Shown: positions 47,444-57,117, numbered from the stretch's first letter. The stretch: 64,000 nucleotides of DNA from Thermosynechococcus sp. (GCF_025999095.1 NZ_AP024678.1:310001-374000); one strand, 5' to 3'. Translations and numbers: made by a program. The notes: generated by a model not told the origin, from the sequence alone.

Positions 47444-48142
47444 CTAGTTCTGAAGTGCTCGTAAAAAGGCAGCCAAGCGACTAAAGATTCCCTGACCATG
47501 GGGGTTACCTTGGGGGGTGAGGGCACGCTCAATGTCTTCGCTACTGGGGCGTTGCGCAAATTCTGCTAAGCAGGTGGGGGCTGTTTCACTGTATTGCCAA
47601 ATTTGCCACGGTTGGGGATAACAGCGCCAGAGAATCATGGTTTCTGCGAGGGGACGCAGGTAATAGCAGGGTTCGAGGGTGTTCAAAAATCGTTCCCGCA
47701 ACCGCCGACCGGCGTAGCCAATGCCAACTACGGCCACATCCTGTAGCCTTGGGTTCAAAAGGACAAAGGGGCGATCGCCCGCAGTGAGACACATCTGCTC
47801 AATTGCCGTGACCTCCACAGGGGTAGGGGCAACAATCACAATGGCGCGATCGCTCGCTTCAATGGGTGTCAGAAGTTCATTAACCCCCCGCACACTATAG
47901 GCGGTTTCCCCCCATTCACGACGAGCAAGAGCAGCAGCGCCAGCATCGGCAAAAAAGACCTTGAGATCACTGCCCATTGCCGCAAACAGGGGCAGGTAGC
48001 CAGCCGCTAAGCCCATGGGATTGAGATCAGGGAGCAGAATCTCGATTTGCAGGCGGTTTTTACCCTCTTGGAGCGCCGCTTGGGTAGCCTGTTGGGCTTG
48101 GCTGAGGGCACTCTCCAGACTATCGGGGGGGAAAATGGACAT
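47444..48142 (-). CDS. DUF1995-family protein
   Basis: The 232-residue soluble protein has LPDLNPMGLAAGYLPLF, DAGAAALARREWGE, IVIVAPTPVEVTAIEQM, and FVLLNPRLQDVAVVGIGYAGRRLRERFL. I recognise the DUF1995 family of cyanobacteria and plastids; the plant relative LPA3 helps PSII assembly. The function here is unproven. Downstream of the HPt gene by 5 bp, the two form a pair. It ends tail to tail with the kinase gene. Confidence 0.85.
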   Translation of the reverse strand: MSIFPPDSLESALSQAQQATQAALQEGKNRLQIEILLPDLNPMGLAAGYLPLFAAMGSDLKVFFADAGAAALARREWGETAYSVRGVNELLTPIEASDRAIVIVAPTPVEVTAIEQMCLTAGDRPFVLLNPRLQDVAVVGIGYAGRRLRERFLNTLEPCYYLRPLAETMILWRCYPQPWQIWQYSETAPTCLAEFAQRPSSEDIERALTPQGNPHGQGIFSRLAAFLRALQN

Positions 48143-48147
48143 AGGGG

Positions 48148-48477
48148 CTAGGCAGAAACTTCATTGACCACGGTGTTAAAGAGGTGCTGTAGCTCCTCTA
48201 TGAGCGCTTTGGCCTGCCCTAGGGTCTCTGTGGTAGTGGACTGTTCTAATTGTGCCGCTACTGCTTGCATGGCGCTAATGCCGACATTACCACTGGCTCC
48301 CTTGAGGTGATGGGCATCTCGCTTGATTTGATCCACGTTCCCTTGGTTCACAGCTTCCACCAAAGCCGTTAGGCGTTGCTGGGCATCCTCGACAAAGGCT
48401 TGTAGCAGTTCCAACTCAAACTCGCGATCGCCCCCCGAAAGGGTAGCCAAATAGTCCCAATCAATTGGCGATGTCAT
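48148..48477 (-). CDS. HPt phosphotransfer protein
   Basis: The protein has 109 residues from ATG 48477 (MTSPIDWDYL); TTG 48531 is less likely. It is one HPt domain, with the phospho-His in KRDAHHLKGASGNVG. It should relay phosphate between a hybrid kinase and a response regulator; none is adjacent. It is followed 5 bp later by the DUF1995 gene. A free-standing HPt is uncommon enough to be of note in a compact genome. Confidence 0.88.
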   Translation of the reverse strand: MTSPIDWDYLATLSGGDREFELELLQAFVEDAQQRLTALVEAVNQGNVDQIKRDAHHLKGASGNVGISAMQAVAAQLEQSTTTETLGQAKALIEELQHLFNTVVNEVSA

Positions 48478-48680
48478 CGGTTCCCAATTCCCCACAGGTG
48501 ACTCGTCGTTATTGTAGCCTGTCCTAGCCAAGGCAATTCAAGGGTTGAGGAAAGAAGCATAGGGGTAGCTTTGTAATAATTCTTAACTTCCTTAGGGCAG
48601 TTTACCCCCTTGGCGAAGTCAGGGATTCGATGGCACTATCGCAGTGGTTCAGCAAACAACCGCAGCAAAAGCGAGGAACT

Positions 48681-49733
48681 ATGGGCGATCGCGTGAAAGT
48701 GGCGATTGTGGGGGCCTCAGGCTATGGGGGGGTGCAACTGGTGCGCTTACTCCTGGAGCATCCCCAAGTGGAGATTGTTTATCTCGGTGGTGAAGGCAGT
48801 GCCGGTCGTCCCTACACCGAGTTATATCCCCACTTGCAGGGGCGGGTGCATCTGACAGTGGAGCCCGTATCCGTGGAGGTCATTGGCGATCGCGCCCAAG
48901 TGGTGTTTCTCTCGCTGCCCAATGGCATCGCCTGTCAGCTTGTCCCACAACTCCTTGACCAGGGCTGTAAAGTGCTGGATCTATCGGCAGACTATCGCTT
49001 TCAGGATTTGAAAACCTATACCCAGTGGTACGGTGAACCCAGGGCAGATCAGGCTACGGCACAAAAGGCGGTCTATGGCTTACCAGAACTCTATCGCGAT
49101 CGCATTCGCCAAAGTGCCCTCATTGGTTGTCCGGGGTGTTACCCCACCGCTAGTTTGCTGGCCCTGGCACCTTTAATGAAGCAAGGGCTGATTGAACCCA
49201 ATACGGCAATTATTGATGCCAAGTCCGGTACCTCTGGCGGCGGGCGTCAGGGCAAAATCCATCTCCTCCTTGCAGAAGCTGACAACTCCCTTGCCCCTTA
49301 CAATGTTGCGCGTCACCGCCACACCCCAGAAATTGAAGCTATTTGTAGTGATTTGGCGGGCCAAAGTGTGCTCGTGCAGTTTACACCCCACCTCGTGCCG
49401 ATGCCGCGGGGGATTTTGGCCACTGTCTATGCCACACTGCGGGATCCGGGTCTGGTGCGTGAAGATTTGATCACCATCTACCAAGCCTTTTATCGCCATT
49501 CCCCTTGGGTGAATATCCTGCCCCCCGGCCTCTATCCCCAAACCAAATGGGCCTGGGGGACCAATGCCTGCTTTATTGGTATTGAGGTGGATGAGCGCAC
49601 TGGCCGGGTGATTGTCATGTCTGCTATTGACAACCTGATGAAGGGCCAAGCCTCCCAAGCGGTGCAGTGCTTGAATTTGATGATGGGTTGGCCAGAGACG
49701 ATGGGCTTACCGCAGGTTGCCTTTTATCCCTAG
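48681..49733 (+). CDS. argC: N-acetyl-gamma-glutamyl-phosphate reductase
   Basis: The protein has 350 residues from ATG 48681 ([17 protein letters not shown]) behind GAGGAAC; the in-frame ATG 48630 would add 17 residues not typical for the family. Catalytic Cys153 is in [15 protein letters not shown], and the C-terminal region has [11 protein letters not shown]. It reduces N-acetylglutamyl phosphate in arginine synthesis. Its stop is 3 bp from the end of the small convergent gene at 49737. Confidence 0.97.
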   Translation: MGDRVKVAIVGASGYGGVQLVRLLLEHPQVEIVYLGGEGSAGRPYTELYPHLQGRVHLTVEPVSVEVIGDRAQVVFLSLPNGIACQLVPQLLDQGCKVLDLSADYRFQDLKTYTQWYGEPRADQATAQKAVYGLPELYRDRIRQSALIGCPGCYPTASLLALAPLMKQGLIEPNTAIIDAKSGTSGGGRQGKIHLLLAEADNSLAPYNVARHRHTPEIEAICSDLAGQSVLVQFTPHLVPMPRGILATVYATLRDPGLVREDLITIYQAFYRHSPWVNILPPGLYPQTKWAWGTNACFIGIEVDERTGRVIVMSAIDNLMKGQASQAVQCLNLMMGWPETMGLPQVAFYP

Positions 49734-49736
49734 GAC

Positions 49737-49916
49737 TCACGTTTCATCTTGCTCCACCAGGGGCAGGCGATCGCCCCGTAGCATCTCTGGGCTAGCTGCA
49801 CTTAGGAATAGCCCCAGGCGCCAAAGACCCCGACCCAGACACAACAGAGCCAAAAAAGGAGCCGTACTCAAGCTCAACAACAGGGTGCCTGGTGAAACGT
49901 TAGACATCGTCGTCAT
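49737..49916 (-). CDS. Small membrane protein, 59 aa
   Basis: This small ORF runs from ATG 49916 to TGA 49737; ATG 49907 would give 56 residues. It encodes MTTMSNVSPGTLLLSLSTAP, then a hydrophobic stretch (FLALLCLGRGLWRLGLFLSA), then a polar tail ending EQDET. Its ATG shares one base with the TAA of the upstream gene (TAATG), a strong sign of coupled translation and of a real gene. I cannot assign a family. Small one-helix proteins are common partners of thylakoid complexes, but nothing ties this to one. Confidence 0.6.
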   Translation of the reverse strand: MTTMSNVSPGTLLLSLSTAPFLALLCLGRGLWRLGLFLSAASPEMLRGDRLPLVEQDET

Positions 49917-50194
49917 TAATCACTCTCTGGCGTCTCCTCCTCAGGAGGCATACTATTTAGGAGCAAGTCTCGCGATTTTTTCAGTTGCTTCCAGAGTGCC
50001 TTGATTTGATTGTAGGCCTCATCGCTAGTGATTTTGCCCCCCGTTTCCAAGGCACAAATATAGCTTACCCGTTGGGCAAATTCCTGCAAATTGGCATTAA
50101 AGGCCAAATTTTGGAGCGTAAATGGGCCGCGGTAGGAACTGATGGGGAATAGGAACTTTTGTTTGTCAAATTCTGGCTTGGGCGATTCAGACAC
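49916..50194 (-). CDS. Small conserved-type protein, 92 aa
   Basis: The protein has 92 residues from GTG 50194 (VSESPKPEFDKQKFLFPISS), preceded by AAAAGGGC at the right distance; longer frames lack a start. It has SSYRGPFTLQNLAFNANLQE, FAQRVSYICALETGGKIT and EAYNQIKALWKQLKKSRDLL. I recall a short cyanobacterial family with the FxFPxSxYxGxFxPxNLxFNANLQEFAQRV pattern (possibly DUF7219). It is helical, with no membrane segment. It is translationally coupled to the 59-aa membrane protein below it. Confidence 0.75.
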   Translation of the reverse strand: MSESPKPEFDKQKFLFPISSYRGPFTLQNLAFNANLQEFAQRVSYICALETGGKITSDEAYNQIKALWKQLKKSRDLLLNSMPPEEETPESD

Positions 50195-50273
50195 AACTAT
50201 AGCCCTTTTCAATGGTACTAGCTCTAGGGTATCGAAAATTTTAAGATTCCCCCTCTCAGGCAGGCGACAGTTG

Positions 50274-51440
50274 TCACAATAGCCCCAGCATATGTAAGGG
50301 GCCTTGACCACTGATGAGTTCAATCATCAAGGCCAGAAAACCCAACATGGCCAAGCGACCATTCCAGCGTTCGGCGGCGGAGGTCATGCCCCATTCCCAG
50401 CGCTCCTGGGGATAAAGCTTCACCCGCTTGCGGGACTTATTCACCTCAGCAAAGGTACGCGGTGGTGCTGCTAGGGCATCCTTAACCAGTTGGGCAAGGG
50501 CGCTAATAAAACCATTGTGATCGTTGAGGGCAGGCACTCGCCGAAACACTTCAATGCCGGCTTCTTCAGCAATCTCGCGGTACTCGATGTCAATTTCTTG
50601 GAGAGTTTCAATGTGCTCCGAAACGAAACTAATGGGCACCACCACCAGGGTTTTCACCCCTTGGGCTGCCAATTCAAGAATGACATCTTCGGTGTAGGGT
50701 TGCAGCCACTCGACCGGCCCCACCCGACTTTGGTAGGCCAGCACATGGGCATTGGGGCGATTGAGGGCAGCCATGATCAGCCTGACGCAGGCTTCGATTT
50801 CCTCTTGGTAGGGATCACCGGCTTCGGTGACATAGCTTTTGGGAACGCCGTGGGCACTAAAGAAAATTACCGCCTCCTCGGGGTTGGGACACCGATCCAG
50901 TTCTTGGCGAATCAAGTCCGCCATGGCGACCACATAACCGGGGTGGTTGTACCAGGAGGGGATCAGGGTATAGCGAATTTTTTGCAATTCAGGGTCTTGA
51001 TTCCATAGGCTCTCTAGAAGGCGAAAACTGGAACCACTTGTGCTAATGGAAAACTGAGGATAAAGGGGCAAAATCACCAGATCGCGAATTTGATCCGCTT
51101 TGATTTGGGCGATCGCCTCCTCCGTAAAGGGGTGCCAGTAGCGCATCCCAATGTACAAGTTCGCCTCAATGCCAAGACGTCCTAGGGCCTCTTTCAGGGC
51201 ACGGGCCTGCTGTTCGGTAATGCGCCGCAGGGGGGAGCCGCCACCAATTTGGGCATAGTTTGCCTGAGAGCGGCGGGCGCGACTGGTGGAAATAAACCAA
51301 GCAAGGGGCTTTTGGAGCCAACGAAAGGGGAGGCGAATGATTTCGGGATCGGAGAACAGGTTGTACAAAAAGGGGCGCACATCCTCGGGGCGATCGGGCC
51401 CCCCTAAATTGAGAAGTAGTACACCTGTTTGGCTCGCCAT
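50274..51440 (-). CDS. hemH: Ferrochelatase with C-terminal Hlip/CAB domain
   Basis: The protein has 388 residues from ATG 51440 ([20 protein letters not shown]). The chelatase part has [10 protein letters not shown] with the catalytic His, [15 protein letters not shown] and [14 protein letters not shown]. After a linker, residues 348-388 form a Hlip helix with [15 protein letters not shown] (358-371), as in type-II cyanobacterial/plastid ferrochelatase. It inserts Fe2+ into protoporphyrin IX; the tail binds pigment and lets haem output respond to chlorophyll supply. The stretch before it (51441-51560) is divergent from the Hsp70-like gene. Confidence 0.97.
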   Translation of the reverse strand: MASQTGVLLLNLGGPDRPEDVRPFLYNLFSDPEIIRLPFRWLQKPLAWFISTSRARRSQANYAQIGGGSPLRRITEQQARALKEALGRLGIEANLYIGMRYWHPFTEEAIAQIKADQIRDLVILPLYPQFSISTSGSSFRLLESLWNQDPELQKIRYTLIPSWYNHPGYVVAMADLIRQELDRCPNPEEAVIFFSAHGVPKSYVTEAGDPYQEEIEACVRLIMAALNRPNAHVLAYQSRVGPVEWLQPYTEDVILELAAQGVKTLVVVPISFVSEHIETLQEIDIEYREIAEEAGIEVFRRVPALNDHNGFISALAQLVKDALAAPPRTFAEVNKSRKRVKLYPQERWEWGMTSAAERWNGRLAMLGFLALMIELISGQGPLHMLGLL

Positions 51441-51560
51441 TCCCAAAATCACCTAAATCTTTTCGCGATCGCTTTCTTATTGTGACATACTCTCAGGATC
51501 TGAGGGGGAAAAAATCTCGCTAAGGTAAGGATTAAAGAAGGCTGTTGATGTGTTCAAACG

Positions 51561-53153
51561 GTGACCTACGCAATTGATTTTGGAACCAGTAATACGTTGG
51601 TGGCGCGGTGGAATAATGCCGCTCAAGCTGCCGAAGCGGTAACGCTCCCCGGACGCTCGGTGGGCTTTGGTGAGGTGCCTGCCCTGATTCCCAGCTTGGT
51701 CTATGTGGAGGATGCCAGTGTGCCTCTGGTGGTGGTGGGGCAGCAGGTGCGCGATCGCGGGCTTGATGTGGTGGGCGATCGCCGATTTTTCTCGCGATTT
51801 AAGCGCGGTATTGGCACCGCGGTACAGGGCTATTTACCAGAGTTAGAGGGCTGTTCTTTGAGCTTTGAAACCATTGGCACGTGGTTTTTGCAAGCCCTGT
51901 TGCAAGAACTAAAACACACTAGCGGCGGCGATCTCGAGCAGGGGCTGATTTTCACGGTGCCCGTAGATAGTTTTGAGACCTATCGCAGTTGGCTACTGCA
52001 GGCCTGCGCAGGATTTGAGATTGCCCAAATTCGCCTCTTGGATGAACCCACGGCGGCGGCTTTGGGCTATGGGGTGGCCGATCGCCCGCTGATTTTGGTG
52101 ATTGATTTTGGCGGGGGTACCCTCGATCTCTCCCTTGTGGAACTCAAGACCAATCAACGTCAAAGCCATCCCTTGGGATTTATTCTCAAGTGGGGCGATC
52201 GCCAGTGGGCCGCTAGCGACAACCAACGTCCCCACACCGCACGGGTGATTGCTAAGGCAGGATTGAATTTGGGGGGCACGGATATTGACCACTGGATTCT
52301 GGATGAGTGGGTGAAGCGCGGCTTGCCCGCCAATAGTCTGCTGCTGCGCCTTGCTGAACGCATAAAAATTCAACTCTCGCAGCAGCCCTATGCCCAAGAG
52401 GTGTACTTTGACAGCGAAACATTCACCACCGTTGAACTGCGCCTTGAACGGCCTGAATTGGAGGAGATTCTCCGCCAACAGCAGTTTTTCCAACGCCTCG
52501 ATCATGCCCTCACTCAAGTGCTACAACAGGCCCGCCGCCAAGGCATTACTCCCGACATAATCGATGCAGTTCTCCTAGTGGGGGGAACCACCCAAATGCC
52601 AGCGGTGCAAAAATGGGTTGCCGAATATTTTGAGGCTGCAAAGATCAATTCCCAGCATCCCTTTACAGCCGTGGCCATGGGTGCTTTGGCGCTGACCCAA
52701 GGGCTAGAGCTCAAGGATTTCCTCTACCACAGCTACGGTATTCGCTTCTGGGATGCCAAGCTCAACCGCCATGGCTGGCACCCAATTATTCAGCGGGGAC
52801 AACCCTATCCCATGGCTGAACCCGTGGAAGTGATTTTAGGTGCCTCGACCGAGGGCCAGCCCAGTATTGAACTGGTGATTGGTGAACTGGGGGATGAACA
52901 AGGGGGCGTGGAGATCTTTTTTGATGGCGATCGCCTGATTACCCGTAGTGTGGGTGAGCGGACAGTGCAGCCCCTCAACGACAGCCCCCAGGGCAAAACC
53001 CTCGCAAAACTGGATCCCCCTGGGTATCCGGGGAGCGATCGCATTCGTGTCCTCTTTCAAGTGGATGGCGATCGCCAGCTGCGGGTCACCGTTGATGACT
53101 TGCTCACCCAAGAGCGTCTCATCAATAATCAAATCGTCACCCAATTGCGTTAA
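51561..53153 (+). CDS. Hsp70/actin-fold ATPase, DnaK-like paralogue
   Basis: The 530-residue protein starts at GTG 51561. It has the Hsp70 phosphate-1 motif AIDFGTSNTLVA, LDEPTAAALGYG, phosphate-2 VIDFGGGTLDLSL and adenosine motif LVGGTTQMPAVQ, so ATP binding should be intact. The substrate-binding half (about 395-530) is short and does not match DnaK's beta-sandwich and lid well. It is a cyanobacterial Hsp70 relative, not the main DnaK. Its clients and co-chaperones are unknown. It is followed 24 bp later by the DUF3146-like gene in the same direction, a probable operon. Confidence 0.88.
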   Translation: MTYAIDFGTSNTLVARWNNAAQAAEAVTLPGRSVGFGEVPALIPSLVYVEDASVPLVVVGQQVRDRGLDVVGDRRFFSRFKRGIGTAVQGYLPELEGCSLSFETIGTWFLQALLQELKHTSGGDLEQGLIFTVPVDSFETYRSWLLQACAGFEIAQIRLLDEPTAAALGYGVADRPLILVIDFGGGTLDLSLVELKTNQRQSHPLGFILKWGDRQWAASDNQRPHTARVIAKAGLNLGGTDIDHWILDEWVKRGLPANSLLLRLAERIKIQLSQQPYAQEVYFDSETFTTVELRLERPELEEILRQQQFFQRLDHALTQVLQQARRQGITPDIIDAVLLVGGTTQMPAVQKWVAEYFEAAKINSQHPFTAVAMGALALTQGLELKDFLYHSYGIRFWDAKLNRHGWHPIIQRGQPYPMAEPVEVILGASTEGQPSIELVIGELGDEQGGVEIFFDGDRLITRSVGERTVQPLNDSPQGKTLAKLDPPGYPGSDRIRVLFQVDGDRQLRVTVDDLLTQERLINNQIVTQLR

Positions 53154-53177
53154 CCGAATTGATTACAAATTGATATT

Positions 53178-53441
53178 GTGCCTAGCTCTCCCCTACCCCA
53201 AACCACTGCCTATGTCCGCATCATTGCCCAAAGTTGGCAAGAGGGTCACATTCGTGGCCACGTCTGCGCTAGCGAGTACCAGTGGGAATTTTGTTGGCAA
53301 TTTAAGGCGAAAAAACTGCAAATCTCCCCAGTCCTTGGACGTGCCCTGATCAAAGAACCCTTGGGGCGCTTTCTGGAAGCCCAAGATTACCAATTGGAGC
53401 CGGGGGGCGATTATGAATTTGTTGTCCGTGCCAAATTTTAG
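53178..53441 (+). CDS. DUF3146-like small protein, 87 aa
   Basis: The 87-residue protein starts at GTG 53178. Visible blocks are TTAYVRIIAQSWQEGHIRG, EYQWEFCWQFKAKKL, GRALIKEPLGRFLEAQDYQL and a PGGDYEFVVRA end. I recall this pattern as the cyanobacterial DUF3146 family, of unknown function; it looks like a small beta-rich domain. It follows the Hsp70-like gene by 24 bp. Confidence 0.75.
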   Translation: MPSSPLPQTTAYVRIIAQSWQEGHIRGHVCASEYQWEFCWQFKAKKLQISPVLGRALIKEPLGRFLEAQDYQLEPGGDYEFVVRAKF

Positions 53442-53506
53442 GTGCGCTCCTCTGTGCCTAAGCTACAATCAATGAGAAGACCTGTGCTGATATTGCCAGA
53501 TAGCCT

Positions 53507-53710
53507 ATGTTCTTGAGCGAATTAGCGCCCCTTGTTCAAGAGTTGAGCCAAAAACCCGTTGCCTTTATGGGGGGCTTTGTCTCTGGATTGTTGGGGTTGA
53601 GCCTCGATCAAAAGCCGGTGAGTGACTGGCTCAAGCAGTACGGCGACTATCAGCCCCCCAGTGCACCCCCGCCACCCCCCAGTGACTTCAAGAGTATCCG
53701 CATTGAGTAA
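53507..53710 (+). CDS. Small unknown protein with proline tail, 67 aa
   Basis: ATG 53507 opens MFLSELAPLVQELSQKPVAF. An amphipathic helix (3-15) is followed by GGFVSGLLGLSLDQKPVSDWLKQYG and a proline-rich run PPSAPPPPPSDF. I recall similar short cyanobacterial proteins with a GGFxSGxLxLxLxxxPxxxWL motif, of unknown role. The last 23 bp overlap the 3' end of the integrase gene on the other strand. Confidence 0.65.
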   Translation: MFLSELAPLVQELSQKPVAFMGGFVSGLLGLSLDQKPVSDWLKQYGDYQPPSAPPPPPSDFKSIRIE

Positions 53711-54836
53711 GGACACGAGTCACTACCTGCCGTTGATCCCGTAAGGTCAGCCAGCGGTGATAGGTTTGGGTATGAATCGTCACACTGTGTCCCATCATCC
53801 GTGCGGCAACGGTATCGGGTAAGCCATAGTGAATTGTGCGCACCGCCCAAGCATGGCGCAAGTCATAGGGACGAAAGGGCAGGCCGTAGCGGCGGAACTG
53901 TTGATTTACCCGTTGGCCAATGCGTTGCAGGGTGGTTTTGGTTAAATCGGTATTGATCCTTGGCAACTGGGGCGATCGCAATCCAAAGGCCTCAACCCAC
54001 TGGGGAGGAAAGGGCCACACTGGACGGCAGCCAGTTTTTGTGGTTTCCTGCACCTCGATCATTCCTTCCGAGTCTCCCATGACGAGACCACTCAAATCGC
54101 AGAAAAACACTTCATGATTGCGCAGGCCATAGGTGGCCATCAAGCCATAGACATACCGCCACTGGGGATTGGGAATCTGTTGATAGGCGGCTAGAATCTC
54201 CTCATCACTGGGTAACTGCCGTGGTTGGAGCGATCGCCGTGAATAGGTGCCCCAAAACTGAGCAAAGGGAATCGGTAACGCCACCCCTAGGAACCGACAA
54301 AACCCTTGAAAGGCGCTACAGGCCACCTGTCGTTGTCGCTGATCAGCAGGGATTTGTTGCAACAGGCCATAGATCAATTCTGCTAACGAATAGTCGGGAT
54401 GGGCAGCCGCGGCTTTGAGCAACTGTCGCAGATAGGGGACATAGGCGGTTTCCCATGTCGTACGACTGAGATTCCCCTGAGCTAGCCATGCAGTTTCAAA
54501 GGCGGCAATTTGCTTGCCCAAGGATAACTCCCCAAGACGCCCTAGCCCCTTGACCCGTTCATAGTCCTGCCAGCGAAAGGTGTTTTCGAGTAACTTGGCG
54601 GCAATAATTTTGGCTTCCTTCTCTGCTGCTTTAAGACCGCTGGGGGTGGCGGGTAACCCTAGACTTAAACGCTGTTGGTGGGGGCGGAGCCGATGGCTGC
54701 CCGGTCGTGGCGGCAGGGTACCCCGTAGGCTGAGACGTTGGCCGCGTCGTTCAATTTGCAAACGCAACTGCGCCAGTTTGAGGCGTTGATTGACCTGCTG
54801 AAGTTGTTGGTCAAATGTCTGAGGGGAGGTGGCCAT
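53688..54836 (-). CDS. Tyrosine recombinase/integrase-family protein
   Basis: The 382-residue protein has the catalytic set at its C terminus: Arg in MATYGLRNHEVFFCDL, YDLRHAWAVRTIH (box II, here Tyr in place of the usual first His), GHSVTIHTQ, and the nucleophile Tyr in TYHRWLTL. The N-terminal 90 residues are basic and helical, then a SAM-like core-binding domain (about 95-180). It is not flanked by att-like repeats or phage genes, and its start lies inside the 3' end of the ATPase gene (26-bp overlap). It thus looks like a resident cyanobacterial recombinase rather than a fresh insert. Its target is unknown. Confidence 0.88.
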   Translation of the reverse strand: MATSPQTFDQQLQQVNQRLKLAQLRLQIERRGQRLSLRGTLPPRPGSHRLRPHQQRLSLGLPATPSGLKAAEKEAKIIAAKLLENTFRWQDYERVKGLGRLGELSLGKQIAAFETAWLAQGNLSRTTWETAYVPYLRQLLKAAAAHPDYSLAELIYGLLQQIPADQRQRQVACSAFQGFCRFLGVALPIPFAQFWGTYSRRSLQPRQLPSDEEILAAYQQIPNPQWRYVYGLMATYGLRNHEVFFCDLSGLVMGDSEGMIEVQETTKTGCRPVWPFPPQWVEAFGLRSPQLPRINTDLTKTTLQRIGQRVNQQFRRYGLPFRPYDLRHAWAVRTIHYGLPDTVAARMMGHSVTIHTQTYHRWLTLRDQRQVVTRVLTQCGYS

Positions 54837-57117
54837 TGCTCAAGGACGGTGAACTCAACTTGCTGCCGAAATGATCAAAACTGCGGCGAGGGCGTTTTTT
54901 CCAAGGAATATCCAGAACCCCCGCTTGGGAGCGGCTCCGACTGGGCTTGCCCTCAATTTTGACGGGACGATAGTCCATGAGGATGCGCAGGCTATTCAGT
55001 TCGGCCAAGAGGGTTGCCCCATTGCTAATCAAAACCGCAATTACGGGGTGCAGGCTCAAAAAGACCCCCGCTAAAACGACACTGACATTGGGAATGACTA
55101 CAAGGGCAATATTTTGATTGATAATGTTCATCACCTCTTGACTGAGGGCGATCGCCTGCACCAGTCCTTCAAGGCTATTCATCAAAACCAGATCTGCGGT
55201 TTGCCGCGCCGCATCACTGCCGTCAGCAAGGGTGATGGAAATATCAGCATAGGCCATTGCTGCCGTATCGTTGAAGCCTTCCCCCACGTAGGCCACTACT
55301 TTTTCGCCGCCATTTTTGAACTTCTCTAGGAGTGCGACTTTGTCCTCTGGCAGCCTATTCGTATAGATTTGACCGGGGCGAAAGCCAGTGGCATAGCCCA
55401 CCGCATTGGCGACTTCGTGGTGATCTCCCGTTACCATATAGCACTCAATGTCCCGCTGTTGTAGAGCGGCAATCACCCCGGCGGCTTCAGAGCGTACGGG
55501 GTTGCTGTAGAACACCAGTGCCACCAGTTCACTGTTACAGGCAACACACACAAGGGAACGATTCCAGAGGACACCTTCATGGGTGCGTAGTTCATCGAGA
55601 TCAATGGGCACTTGGCGATCGCGCATCAGTTGGGGTGTGCCCACCAAAATTTCCTGTCCCTCTACGGTGGCTGCAACGCCTTTGCCTGGCTCATAGACCC
55701 AGTCACTATAGGTGCCTCCCTCAATGCCGCGTTCAGCCGCATACTCAAGGATGGCAAGGGCAAAGGGGTGATTGATTGACTGTTCCACGGTGGCAAGCCA
55801 ATAGAGCAGCGTTTGCTCACTCAGGCCGGGCTTGAGGAGATTGACCCCGACAATGGTTCCCTTCACCTCTGTCAACGTGCCAGTTTTATCAAAAACAATG
55901 ACATTGACCCGCGCGAGGAGTTCAAGGGCGCGGCCATTGCGAAAATAAACCCCGACCTGGGGAGCATGGGTGAGGGCAGCCAAAATGGCAGTGGGAATCG
56001 TAATGCCAATACCTGAGCCAAAGTCCAATTGTAGGGGGGCGATCGCCCGATGGGCATCTAGGGTAGCACCATAAACAATGGCAGCAATGCCCATGGCAGG
56101 TAAGATTGCCTGGTTGGAGATTTCCTCAGCGTAGTTTTCAATGCGGGTATCCAGCTGGGGCGCTTGGCGAGCCAATTGCAGTGTTTTGCCCACCTGAGTC
56201 TCCTCACCGACGGCTTGGGCGACCACGCAAATTTGTCCGCGCACCACCAGGGAAGAAGCAAGCACCGTTTGCTCAGCTTCACAGGGCAGTAGATCCGACT
56301 CTCCTGTGAGAAACTGCCGCTGAATCACAGCCGACCCCCAGAGCACGGTACCATCCACAGGCACAGCAGAGCCGGCGGCTACAATCACGCGATCGCCCAC
56401 CTGTAGCTCACGCACAGAGACATTTTGGCGAGCGCCGCCCCGCTCTACCCAATAGGTGCGCTGTTGATCGAAGGGGTCAAAAACTTGCTTTTCCCCCACT
56501 TGAGCGGTCATATCCCGCAGGGCCCCGCCCAGCTGATTCATAAAAGTGGCTAACACCGGTGCCATGTATTCCCCTTGCAGCGTATGCAAAATCGTCCACA
56601 GGGATTCCAGTTGGGTGACATTGAGATGGCGGTGTTTGAGGCTCTCTAGGGCTTCCTGGAAGGTGGGTAGTGCCACAACCACAATGACAGTGGCGACAAT
56701 GGCAGGGTAAAAGGGCGTTTGTACCGGCAGCAGCGCCACGATCGCCAGCGCCAAGGTGGGTAGCGCCATTTTCTCGATAAAGTAGTTGGTGTTCCAGGGG
56801 GAGTACACCAACTTATCCATGGGCAGCAGCCCCGCCAGGGGCGGTAGAGACTCATCTGCTGCCGCTTGAATCAATTGGCCAAAGCGGTGAAGGGGATTAT
56901 TCGCTTCAGGGTTGTACTGGATAATCAGGCTAGCGGCGGGCAAGTTGAGGCGAATCCGTTGCACACTCCCTTCTTGCACAAACAGAGCTTGCAGTTGCCG
57001 CCCATAGCGATCGTCATATTGCAGCCGGGGAATCCGTAACCGCACTCGCCCCGGTAAGTGGTGCACCACTTCGTAATACACCTTTGCTGGCGGAGGGGAA
57101 AGCACAGTTGCACTCAT
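54811..57117 (-). CDS. P1B-like heavy-metal P-type ATPase lacking the CPC motif
   Basis: The protein has 768 residues from ATG 57117 (MSATVLSPPPAKVYYEVV). An N-terminal domain with HHLPGRVRLRIP (HMA-related, no CxxC) is followed by TM helices. The actuator TGESDLLP, phosphorylation site DKTGTLT (Asp410), SINHPFAL with the P1B-type His-Pro (450-451), MVTGDH and VGEGFNDTAAM are all intact. The membrane motif just before the P domain reads GIGITIPTAI, with no Cys-Pro-Cys or similar. The transported ion is therefore uncertain; CtpC-like (Mn/Zn) exporters share the HxPGRxRLR head. It lies 23 bp behind the bestrophin gene and overlaps the integrase gene by 26 bp, making one operon. Confidence 0.9.
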   Translation of the reverse strand: MSATVLSPPPAKVYYEVVHHLPGRVRLRIPRLQYDDRYGRQLQALFVQEGSVQRIRLNLPAASLIIQYNPEANNPLHRFGQLIQAAADESLPPLAGLLPMDKLVYSPWNTNYFIEKMALPTLALAIVALLPVQTPFYPAIVATVIVVVALPTFQEALESLKHRHLNVTQLESLWTILHTLQGEYMAPVLATFMNQLGGALRDMTAQVGEKQVFDPFDQQRTYWVERGGARQNVSVRELQVGDRVIVAAGSAVPVDGTVLWGSAVIQRQFLTGESDLLPCEAEQTVLASSLVVRGQICVVAQAVGEETQVGKTLQLARQAPQLDTRIENYAEEISNQAILPAMGIAAIVYGATLDAHRAIAPLQLDFGSGIGITIPTAILAALTHAPQVGVYFRNGRALELLARVNVIVFDKTGTLTEVKGTIVGVNLLKPGLSEQTLLYWLATVEQSINHPFALAILEYAAERGIEGGTYSDWVYEPGKGVAATVEGQEILVGTPQLMRDRQVPIDLDELRTHEGVLWNRSLVCVACNSELVALVFYSNPVRSEAAGVIAALQQRDIECYMVTGDHHEVANAVGYATGFRPGQIYTNRLPEDKVALLEKFKNGGEKVVAYVGEGFNDTAAMAYADISITLADGSDAARQTADLVLMNSLEGLVQAIALSQEVMNIINQNIALVVIPNVSVVLAGVFLSLHPVIAVLISNGATLLAELNSLRILMDYRPVKIEGKPSRSRSQAGVLDIPWKKRPRRSFDHFGSKLSSPSLSNGHLPSDI

